The notes under the pieces were generated by a model that was given only the letters and a program-made list of their open reading frames with translations, was not told the DNA's origin and made no database searches. This document shows, piece by piece, positions 5,600 to 11,620 of a DNA stretch of 12,696 nt; the stretch's first letter is position 1; each line of letters starts with the position of its first letter. The position numbers and the translations under genes are program-made. The DNA is from Oscillospiraceae bacterium (GTDB lineage: Bacteria > Bacillota > Clostridia > Oscillospirales > Acutalibacteraceae). Where the stretch lies: NCBI GenBank assembly GCA_003499325.1, contig DNIP01000121.1, forward strand, positions 1 through 12,696, in the 5' to 3' direction.

Positions 5600-7528
5600 T
5601 TATTTCGACATCGTGTAGTTAAGCAGACCGCCCGCGAGGATGATATCCTTCTGGCGCTCGGTCAACGCGCAGTTTGTTTTGATCTCGACATTCTTTGTCT
5701 TGTTGATGATGGTGATACCGTTGCCCGCCGCGATCTGATCACGGATGTTCTCGATCGCGAGGTTATCGCCGAGGTCGATGTTGTTGTAATCGTTTTCATC
5801 AGCGAATTCCAGCGGCAGGATGCCCGCGTTGATCAGATTTGCTCTGTGAATACGTGCGAAGCTCTTGACCAGTACCGCCTTCACGCCGAGATACAGCGGC
5901 GCAAGAGCCGCGTGCTCACGGGAGGAACCCTGTCCGTAGTTGGAGCCGCCGACGATGATCGAGGAACCCAGCGCCTTGGCGCGGGACGGGAACTCAGTAT
6001 CGCATACGGTGAAGCAGTGCTCAGAGATCGCGGGGATATTGGAGCGCAGGGGCAGGATCTTTGCGCCTGCGGGCATGATGTGGTCGGTGGTGATGTTGTC
6101 CTCCACCTTTAAGGAGCAGGTGGCGCTGATGCTCTCCGCCATCGCGGAGGTCTTGGGGAATTCCTTGATGTTCGGGCCGCGCAGTACCTCGACCTTGTCC
6201 ATCTCCTCAACGGAGGCGGGCTCGATGACCATGTTGTCGTTGATTAAGAAGTGCTCGGGCATATCGACCTTGTAGCCGTCCGCGTACTTTCTGGGGTCGG
6301 TCATCACGCCGGTCAAAGCGGATACCGCCGCTACCTCGGGGGAAACCAGATAGATCTCAGCGTCCTTGGTTCCGCTTCTACCGAGGAAGTTACGGTTAAA
6401 GGTTCTCAGAGAAACGCCCTTCGAGTTCGGGGACTGACCCATGCCGATGCAGGGGCCGCACGCGCTCTCGAGGATTCTCGCGCCCGCATCGATCAGATCG
6501 GACAGCGCGCCGTTCTGCGCGAGCATATTGAGCACCTGCTTGGAGCCGGGAGCGATCGCCAGCGATACGCCGTCGGCAACCGTCTTGCCCTTTAAGATAT
6601 GCGCGACCTTCATCAGATCGGCGTAGCTCGAGTTGGTGCAGGAGCCGATACATACCTGATCGACCTTCATGCCTGCCAATTCCTCCACGCTCTTCACCGC
6701 GTCGGGGGAATGGGGGCAAGCCGCCAGAGGCGCCAGCGCGGAAAGGTTGATTATGATGTGCTCATCATAAACAGCGTCGTCATCCGCCTTGAGCTCGGTA
6801 TAATCGTCTGCTCTGTCCTGCGCCTTCAGGAATGCGAGCGTGTTCTCATCGGAGGGGAAGATCGAGGTGGTCGCGCCCAGCTCGGCGCCCATGTTGGTGA
6901 TGGTCGCTCTCTGCGGGACACTGAGTGTCTTTATTCCTTCGCCTGTATACTCAATGATCTTGCCGACGCCGCCCTTGACAGACATGATGCGCAGTACCTC
7001 GAGGATGATATCCTTCGCGGAGACGTTCTCCTGTAATTCGCCCTGTAACTCAACGTTCACGATTTTGGGCATGGTGATGTAGTATTCGCCGCCGCCCATC
7101 GCGACCGCTACGTCCAGACCGCCCGCGCCGATCGCCAGCATACCGATGCCGCCGCCGGTGGGGGTGTGGGAGTCGGAGCCGATCAGGGTCTTGCCCGGGA
7201 TGCCGAAGCGCTCTAGGTGAACCTGGTGGCAGATACCGTTGCCGGGACGGGAGAACCAGATGCCGTGCTTTTTACACACGGTCTGGATAAAACGATGGTC
7301 GTCAGCATTCTCAAAGCCTGTCTGTAGGGTGTTGTGATCGATGTACGCGACGCTGCGCTCGGTGCGAACGCGGTCGATGCCCATCGCTTCAAATTCAAGG
7401 TAAGCCATTGTACCGGTAGCGTCCTGTGTCAGGGTCTGGTCAATGCGGATACCGATATCGGTGCCCTTGACCATCTCGCCGGTCACCAGATGATTTTTAA
7501 TGATTTTTTCTGCTAAAGTTAATCCCAT
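5600..7528 (-). CDS. acn: Aconitate hydratase (short, about 640-residue type)
   Basis: A 642-residue aconitase interconverting citrate and isocitrate, using a 4Fe-4S cluster. Cluster cysteines are Cys297 in GSCTNSS and Cys357 and Cys360 in ACGPCIGMG. Other family marks are GSDSHTPTGGGIGMLAIG (117-134), FNRNFLGRSGT (377-387), DNITTDHIMPAG (477-488) and the swivel-domain GSNYGQGSSREHAAL (528-542). It is shorter than the roughly 890-residue AcnA of E. coli and belongs to the compact 'putative aconitase' group common in anaerobes; homoaconitase or LeuC can be confused with it, but the next gene being icd argues for aconitase. AGGAGG precedes the ATG at 7528. It is the first gene of acn-icd-rex and has a leader of about 200 nt. 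Confidence 0.93.
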   Translation of the reverse strand: MGLTLAEKIIKNHLVTGEMVKGTDIGIRIDQTLTQDATGTMAYLEFEAMGIDRVRTERSVAYIDHNTLQTGFENADDHRFIQTVCKKHGIWFSRPGNGICHQVHLERFGIPGKTLIGSDSHTPTGGGIGMLAIGAGGLDVAVAMGGGEYYITMPKIVNVELQGELQENVSAKDIILEVLRIMSVKGGVGKIIEYTGEGIKTLSVPQRATITNMGAELGATTSIFPSDENTLAFLKAQDRADDYTELKADDDAVYDEHIIINLSALAPLAACPHSPDAVKSVEELAGMKVDQVCIGSCTNSSYADLMKVAHILKGKTVADGVSLAIAPGSKQVLNMLAQNGALSDLIDAGARILESACGPCIGMGQSPNSKGVSLRTFNRNFLGRSGTKDAEIYLVSPEVAAVSALTGVMTDPRKYADGYKVDMPEHFLINDNMVIEPASVEEMDKVEVLRGPNIKEFPKTSAMAESISATCSLKVEDNITTDHIMPAGAKILPLRSNIPAISEHCFTVCDTEFPSRAKALGSSIIVGGSNYGQGSSREHAALAPLYLGVKAVLVKSFARIHRANLINAGILPLEFADENDYNNIDLGDNLAIENIRDQIAAGNGITIINKTKNVEIKTNCALTERQKDIILAGGLLNYTMSK

Positions 7529-7649
7529 GTTTTTCCTCCTATATCTTAAAGAAATGTTATATGTGGTAAGGCGGCCGGAGAGTTGCGACCCTCAGTCCGC
7601 CGATGCTTTCACACTTTATGTTCTTGTGACGTTCTTTCATCACTTTGAG

Positions 7650-7706
7650 CGGATCATTTCACTGAAATAAAACAAAGTCGGTTCAGTGAAAATACTGATC
7701 CGACTT
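7650..7706 (-). promoter_or_regulatory. Terminator-like hairpin with alternative fold in acn leader
   Basis: On the minus strand AAGTCGG-a-TCAGT (7706-7694), loop ATTTTC and ACTGA-a-CCGACTT (7687-7675) form a 12-bp stem with one mismatch, followed by TGTTTTATTT, a U-rich tail. This looks like an intrinsic terminator starting about 19 nt into the message. A competing fold pairs TTTCACTGAA (7691-7682) with TTCAGTGAAA (7666-7657) and CGGATCA (7702-7696) with TGATCCG (7656-7650), which would break the first hairpin. Such a pair of exclusive folds fits transcription attenuation. It could instead be a DNA operator. Confidence 0.5.
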
Positions 7707-7731
7707 GTCAATCCTTTTCACACACACCGAT

Positions 7732-7760
7732 ATTATACTACTTTTTCTCGACAAAGTAAA
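7732..7760 (-). promoter_or_regulatory. Promoter of acn-icd-rex
   Basis: Read on the minus strand, TTTACT (7760-7755) and a perfect TATAAT (7737-7732) are separated by 17 bp. The expected transcription start is near 7725, giving a leader of about 197 nt before the acn ATG. The -35 box is imperfect, so an activator or relief of repression may matter. Confidence 0.6.
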
Positions 7761-7886
7761 GGCGGCAACCCGCTTTTTTATCATAAAAAGCGCAAATCCA
7801 GAGGGATAAGCAACCGAAAACACAGAATCTTCAGTGATGTGATTTCTTTTTCGGTGATTTTGAACATAGCATTTAGCGATCGGGAA

Positions 7887-7895
7887 TGATATAAT
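7887..7895 (+). promoter_or_regulatory. Extended -10 promoter of typA
   Basis: TGATATAAT is a perfect extended -10 element (TGN plus TATAAT at 7890-7895). No good -35 box lies at 16-18 bp, as is usual for extended -10 promoters; TTGAAC at 7860-7865 is too far away. The transcription start would be near 7902, about 70 nt before the chosen typA start. Confidence 0.6.
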
Positions 7896-7970
7896 ATAAG
7901 CTGTAAAATAAGGAAGTTTGCGCTCATGGCGTTTACGCCGCAGGCGCTGATGAAAAAACAAGGTGATAAT

Positions 7971-9791
7971 ATGGATAAAAGAGAAAATTTGCGCAATATC
8001 GCGATCATCGCGCACGTTGATCACGGCAAGACCACACTGGTCGATCAGCTCCTCAGACAGTCGGGCATCTTCCGCACCAACGAGGTCGTTAACGAGCGCG
8101 TCATGGACAGCAACGATCTGGAGCGTGAGCGCGGCATCACGATCCTGTCTAAGAACACCTCCGTCATGTACGGAGATACCAAGATCAATATCGTCGATAC
8201 CCCCGGACATGCCGACTTCGGCGGCGAGGTGGAGCGTATCCTGATGATGGTCGACGGCGTATTACTGCTGGTCGACGCGTTCGAGGGCTGTATGCCGCAG
8301 ACGCGTTTCGTACTGAAAAAGGCGCTGGGACTGGGCAAAAAGCCGCTAGTCGTCGTCAACAAGATTGACCGTGACGGTGCGCGTCCCGAGGAAGTCATCG
8401 ACGAGGTGCTCGACCTGTTCATCGAGCTCGGCGCGGATGACGATCAGCTCGAATTTCCCGTTGTCTACGCGTCAGCGCGCGAGGGTGTATCCTCGCTCGA
8501 TCCTTATGAGATGACCCCCGATATGAAGCCGCTGTTTGAGGCGATCATCCGCGAGATCCCCGCCCCTCAGGGCGAGATCGACGCACCCCTGCAGCTGCTC
8601 GTTTCCAACATCGAATATGATGAGTATGTCGGCCGTATCGGCATCGGTCGCGTTGAGCGCGGTCATGTCAAGTCCGGTCAGCAGGCGGTGCTGTGCCACC
8701 AGGACGGCACCACCACTAACGTCAAGGTCAGCAAGCTCTATGAGTTTGAGGGCTTGAAGCGCGTGGAATGTGATGAAGCGCAGATGGGCGATCTCGTCTG
8801 CGTGTCGGGTATCGCGGACATCAATATCGGTGAGACGCTCTGCGCGCCCGATCATATCGATCCGCTGCCGTTCGTCAAGATCGATGAGCCGACCGTATCG
8901 ATGAACTTCATCGTCAACAATTCACCATTTGCGGGTCGAGAGGGCAAGTATGTCACCTCCCGCAACATCCGCGACAGGCTCTTTAAGGAAGTGGAGACCA
9001 ATGTGGCGCTCCGCGTCGAGGAGACCGACTCCGCCGATACCTTCAAGGTGTCGGGCAGAGGCGAGCTCCATCTCTCGATCCTGATCGAGACCATGCGTCG
9101 CGAGGGCTACGAGTTCCAAGTCAGCCGTCCTCAGGTCATCACTAAGATGATCGACGGCGTTCTCCATGAGCCGATCGAGTACCTCATGATCGAGGTGCCC
9201 GAGAACTATGTCGGCGCAGTCATGGAGAAGCTCGGCTCCCGCAAGGCGGAGCTGATCAATATGGGTACGCGCGACGGCGGCACTACGCACATCGAGTTCC
9301 GCATTCCGTCCCGCGGTCTGATGGGTTACCGTCCCGAGTTCCTGACCGATACCAACGGTAACGGTATCATGAATCACGTGTTCGATTCCTACGAGCCGTA
9401 CAAGGGCGATATCGTCACCCGCCATCAGGGTTCATTGATCGCGTTTGAGACAGGCGAGACCGTCACCTACGGTCTGTATGCCGCTCAGGAACGCGGCAGA
9501 CTCTTTGTCGGGCCCGGTGTGGACGTTTACGAGGGCATGATCGTTGGAGCGTGTCCTAAAGCGGAGGATATCACCGTCAACGTCTGCAAAAAGAAGCACA
9601 TTACCAACACCCGTGCCTCGGGCTCGGATGACGCGCTCAAGCTCACCCCGCCCTCCATCCTCTCGCTCGAGCAGTGTCTTGAGTTCATCGCGGATGACGA
9701 GCTGGTCGAGGTCACGCCCGAGAGCATCCGTATGCGCAAGGAGATCCTCAGCAAGGAACAGCGCATGAAGCACCAGTTCAGGAATAAGTAA
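7971..9791 (+). CDS. typA: Ribosome-associated GTPase TypA/BipA
   Basis: A 606-residue translational GTPase that binds the ribosome and helps assembly and growth under stress. The GTPase motifs are AHVDHGKT (14-21), [14 protein letters not shown] (switch I), [14 protein letters not shown] (switch II) and NKIDR. They are followed by EF-G-like domains II, III and V ([27 protein letters not shown]) and the TypA-specific C-terminal part ([19 protein letters not shown]). Length is normal for the family. ATG 7971 is preferred because AAGGTGAT lies 3-11 nt upstream and family members begin just before [16 protein letters not shown]. An in-frame ATG at 7926 with AGGAAG further upstream would add 15 residues. 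No terminator is seen after the stop, so the next gene may share its message. Confidence 0.97.
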   Translation: MDKRENLRNIAIIAHVDHGKTTLVDQLLRQSGIFRTNEVVNERVMDSNDLERERGITILSKNTSVMYGDTKINIVDTPGHADFGGEVERILMMVDGVLLLVDAFEGCMPQTRFVLKKALGLGKKPLVVVNKIDRDGARPEEVIDEVLDLFIELGADDDQLEFPVVYASAREGVSSLDPYEMTPDMKPLFEAIIREIPAPQGEIDAPLQLLVSNIEYDEYVGRIGIGRVERGHVKSGQQAVLCHQDGTTTNVKVSKLYEFEGLKRVECDEAQMGDLVCVSGIADINIGETLCAPDHIDPLPFVKIDEPTVSMNFIVNNSPFAGREGKYVTSRNIRDRLFKEVETNVALRVEETDSADTFKVSGRGELHLSILIETMRREGYEFQVSRPQVITKMIDGVLHEPIEYLMIEVPENYVGAVMEKLGSRKAELINMGTRDGGTTHIEFRIPSRGLMGYRPEFLTDTNGNGIMNHVFDSYEPYKGDIVTRHQGSLIAFETGETVTYGLYAAQERGRLFVGPGVDVYEGMIVGACPKAEDITVNVCKKKHITNTRASGSDDALKLTPPSILSLEQCLEFIADDELVEVTPESIRMRKEILSKEQRMKHQFRNK

Positions 9792-9794
9792 TTA

Positions 9795-9836
9795 GTGGTC
9801 AGTGGTCAGTGATCAATGGTCAGTGATCAGTGGTCA
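9795..9836. repeat. Six tandem copies of a 7-bp repeat
   Basis: Directly after typA the heptamer GTGGTCA is repeated: GTGGTCA, GTGGTCA, GTGATCA, ATGGTCA, GTGATCA, GTGGTCA, then a partial GTAC. Variation is limited to positions 1 and 4 of the unit. The array has no coding role that I can see. Heptamer arrays of this kind are prone to copy-number change by slippage. Confidence 0.9.
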
Positions 9837-9877
9837 GTACGGACGCGCAGTGTTCGTCTGAATAGATGGTAAATGAT

Positions 9878-10765
9878 ATGGAATATATTATTCTTGATTT
9901 GGAGTTTAACGGCACCTACTCGAAGCATCGTCACAAGTTTGTGAACGAGATCATCGAGTTCGGCGCGGTTAAATGTGACGAACAACTGAATATCATCGAG
10001 ACCTTTTCGGAGTTGGTCAAGCCCCAGATCTCCAAAAAGCTCAATTCTCATGTCAGCGCTCTGACGCATATCACCATCGACGAGCTGAAAAAGTGCAACA
10101 ACACCTTCTCGCATGTCATGTCGAAGTTCCGCAAGTTCCTCGGCGACGGTGTGCTGATGACATGGAGCAACAGCGACGTGCTGGTGCTGATCGAGAATTA
10201 CAAGTATTTCTACGGCAACGACAAGCTGCCGTTCATGAAGTATTATGTCAACGCGCAAAAGTACTGCGAGAGGGCGCTCGGCTACCATGACAAGGCCCGC
10301 CAGCTCGGGTTGTCCACCTGCGCCGAGATGCTCGGCGTTTCCTTTGAGGATGACAGCCTGCACCGCGCTTACAATGATGCGGAGCTGACGGCGGCATGCT
10401 TCAAGGCACTCTATGATAAGGATCTGTTACAGCAGTTTATCTATACCTGCGACGACGATTTTTATCGCCGTATCAACTTCAAGAATTACAATATCTGCGA
10501 TCTGAAGGATCCCGGCGTCGATAAGCGCGAGATGTTTTTCAACTGTGAAAACTGCGGACGACGCGCCCTGCGCCGCTCTAAATGGCGGCTCAAAAACCGC
10601 TCCTTCCGCGCGAATTTTCGTTGCCTGAGATGCCACAGGGATTTTGAGGGAAGAATCATCTTCAAGCAGTGCTACGACCATGTCGACGTCACCAAAAAGA
10701 CCGCAGAGGTTGAGCATAAGGAGAAGAAAAGGCGGAAAAAAACCGAGCAAAAACCGACAGAATAA
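9878..10765 (+). CDS. DEDDh-family 3'-5' exonuclease-like protein with zinc ribbon
   Basis: A 295-residue protein with the exonuclease fold of the DnaQ/RNase T superfamily. The metal-binding residues are visible: Asp7 and Glu9 in ILDLEFNGT, Asp100 in TWSNSD, and His162 and Asp167 in HRAYNDAEL, so the DEDDh set is complete. It would remove nucleotides from 3' ends of DNA or RNA; the substrate cannot be told. After the nuclease domain comes CENC (223-226) and CLRC (249-252), a four-cysteine zinc ribbon in a very basic stretch, and a lysine/glutamate-rich tail (about 273-295), suggesting nucleic-acid binding. ATG 9878 fits the family start MxYIxxDLE; ATG 9866 four codons upstream is also possible, and neither has a strong ribosome site. 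It may be co-transcribed with typA. Confidence 0.82.
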   Translation: MEYIILDLEFNGTYSKHRHKFVNEIIEFGAVKCDEQLNIIETFSELVKPQISKKLNSHVSALTHITIDELKKCNNTFSHVMSKFRKFLGDGVLMTWSNSDVLVLIENYKYFYGNDKLPFMKYYVNAQKYCERALGYHDKARQLGLSTCAEMLGVSFEDDSLHRAYNDAELTAACFKALYDKDLLQQFIYTCDDDFYRRINFKNYNICDLKDPGVDKREMFFNCENCGRRALRRSKWRLKNRSFRANFRCLRCHRDFEGRIIFKQCYDHVDVTKKTAEVEHKEKKRRKKTEQKPTE

Positions 10766-10768
10766 CAC

Positions 10769-10800
10769 AAACGGCAGATCATCCTGCCGTTTCTCTTTAT
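10769..10800 (+). terminator. Intrinsic terminator after the exonuclease gene
   Basis: AAACGGCAG (10769-10777) and CTGCCGTTT (10784-10792) form a perfect 9-bp stem with a 6-nt loop, followed by CTCTTTAT. It begins 3 bp after the TAA. Confidence 0.9.
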
Positions 10801-10831
10801 TGAAAATTTAGAACAAATATTCGAAAATCTC

Positions 10832-10860
10832 TTGATTTATGATGCGATATCTGTTATAAT
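10832..10860 (+). promoter_or_regulatory. Strong sigma-A promoter
   Basis: TTGATT (10832-10837), a 17-bp spacer and a perfect TATAAT (10855-10860). The expected start is near 10867, which leaves a leader of about 140 nt before the small gene at 11006. Confidence 0.8.
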
Positions 10861-10866
10861 AATAGT

Positions 10867-10951
10867 AGGGAACAAATGATCGATCAACTCCCTTCAAAAG
10901 CGGTGATGCTACGCTTTTGATCTGCCGAAAGGCACGAGTAGCCCCATACTC
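10867..10951 (+). promoter_or_regulatory. Structured leader RNA of unknown type
   Basis: Four consecutive stem-loops can be drawn right after the promoter: AGGGA/TCCCT (10867-10871 and 10889-10893) enclosing TGATCGATCA; a perfect 9-bp stem TCAAAAGCG/CGCTTTTGA (10894-10902 and 10912-10920); TGCC-GAAA-GGCA (10923-10934) with a GNRA loop; and GAGTA/TACTC (10936-10940 and 10947-10951). Then come an unstructured stretch, six Ts (10972-10977) and the ribosome site. This compact order suggests a cis-regulatory RNA or small RNA. I do not recognise a known riboswitch class. Confidence 0.45.
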
Positions 10952-11005
10952 AGTGAATACGTTACCACATGTTTTTTAAACGCAGTCTATCGAAAGGACA
11001 ATCAA

Positions 11006-11224
11006 ATGAATTATTGTGAATGGGCGGCGGCGTACCGAGAGGACGCCTGTCGCGTACTGAGCGTAATTGAGAAGAAAAAGGCGTTGTTGAATGACAAAAA
11101 ACTGAATGCTGATATGCGCAAATCCATCGGCGATACGATCATTGAATACCGCCGTATTTATCGCGAGTTGCTGAAAACCGCCGAGCTTTTGCGTGATCGC
11201 GGAGGAAAACGCCATGCGGCATGA
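11006..11224 (+). CDS. Small helical protein of unknown function
   Basis: A 72-residue, charged, mostly alpha-helical protein (ALLNDKKLNADMRKSIGDTIIEYRRIYRELLKTAELL, about 26-62, is likely a helical hairpin). I do not recognise a family. The ATG has GAAAGGA 8 nt upstream (TCGAAAGGACAATCAA). It is expressed from the promoter at 10832 behind the structured leader, and its last 11 bp overlap the next gene, which encodes a sigma-region-4-like protein, so the two are probably made together and may act together. Small gene pairs of this kind are common in integrated elements of Clostridia, but no integrase or phage gene is seen here. Confidence 0.7.
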   Translation: MNYCEWAAAYREDACRVLSVIEKKKALLNDKKLNADMRKSIGDTIIEYRRIYRELLKTAELLRDRGGKRHAA

Positions 11225-11510
11225 GAGGGTCTACCTGAACGATGAAAACAGTGATATTATCGCGTTTTCACTGTATCATCACGGTTCCTCCAATCGCATG
11301 GAGCGCGAGAGGATGAAAACGATCCTCACCCGCGCGATCCGACGCGAGCTGACCGACCGCCAGCGTGACTGTATCACTATGTATTATTTGGAAGGTATGA
11401 AGATGAAGGATATCGCCGACGCGCTGCATCTTTCCCGATCCACTGTCACTCGACATATCCAGTCAGCCACGCGCAAGCTGCGTCGTGTCGCCTCGTATTA
11501 TCAGCGCTGA
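11214..11510 (+). CDS. Sigma-70 region-4-like DNA-binding protein
   Basis: A 98-residue protein whose C-terminal half is the region-4 helix-turn-helix of sigma factors. RELTDRQRDCITMYYLEGMK (44-63) is followed by the DNA-reading unit MKDIADALHLSRSTVTRHIQSATRKL (64-89), matching the usual LTxRQRxxxxLYYxExxxxxEIAxxLxxSxSTVxRxxxxAxxKL. Region 2, which binds core polymerase and melts the -10 box, is missing, so it is unlikely to be a full sigma factor; it may bind DNA or polymerase as an accessory regulator. ATG 11214 has GGAGGAAA 5-13 nt upstream. An in-frame GTG at 11193 is less likely. It overlaps the previous gene by 11 bp and a terminator follows 18 bp after its stop. Confidence 0.85.
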   Translation: MRHERVYLNDENSDIIAFSLYHHGSSNRMERERMKTILTRAIRRELTDRQRDCITMYYLEGMKMKDIADALHLSRSTVTRHIQSATRKLRRVASYYQR

Positions 11511-11528
11511 AAACCGAATAGCAAAATG

Positions 11529-11560
11529 AAAGCGCCGCTGCAAAGCGACGCTTTTGTTCT
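11529..11560 (+). terminator. Intrinsic terminator after the sigma-like gene
   Basis: AAAGCG-c-CGCT (11529-11539), loop GCAA and AGCG-a-CGCTTT (11544-11554) form a 10-bp stem with one mismatch, followed by TTGTTCTG. Confidence 0.88.
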
Positions 11561-11573
11561 GTCTTATATAGTA

Positions 11574-11603
11574 ATTGCGAGGCTTCATAAAAAACCTCGC
11601 AAT
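11574..11603. repeat. Short palindromic repeat
   Basis: ATTGCGAGG (11574-11582) and CCTCGCAAT (11595-11603) are perfect 9-bp inverted repeats around a 12-nt A-rich loop. It lies between two convergent genes. On the minus strand the loop contains TTTTTT but no U-tract follows the stem, so it is a poor terminator for the membrane-protein gene; it may be a dispersed REP-like repeat. Confidence 0.6.
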
Positions 11604-11620
11604 CTCAATTATTATATCGT

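Larger units (their letters stand above)
7529..7970. other. Divergent control region between acn and typA
   Basis: There is no gene in these 442 bp. They hold the acn promoter and leader on the minus strand and the typA promoter on the plus strand. Palindromes not treated separately are GGCGG/CCGCC around 7571-7601, CGCTTTTT (7771-7778)/AAAAAGCG (7785-7792), and a short GCGG-caac-CCGC hairpin followed by six Ts (7762-7779) that looks like a weak plus-strand terminator. Short 9-bp palindromes of the form TTCANTGAA occur at 7658-7666 and 7682-7690, with a near copy TTCAGTGAT at 7830-7838. Confidence 0.6.

Noticed and set aside
6251..7036. Plus-strand open frames inside acn
   Set aside because: They are antisense to an intact aconitase and share no motif with known proteins.
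7624..7645. Possible Rex operator (TTGTGA ... TCAC)
   Set aside because: The half sites are 10 bp apart instead of the usual 6 and the right half lacks the final CAA.
7686..8210. Small frames on both strands across the acn-typA gap
   Set aside because: They cover promoters and hairpins, lack ribosome sites, and the minus-strand frame runs antisense into typA.
10867..10951. c-di-GMP-II riboswitch
   Set aside because: The opening GGGAACAAATGATCGAT recalls that class, but the conserved downstream core and pseudoknot partner could not be found.
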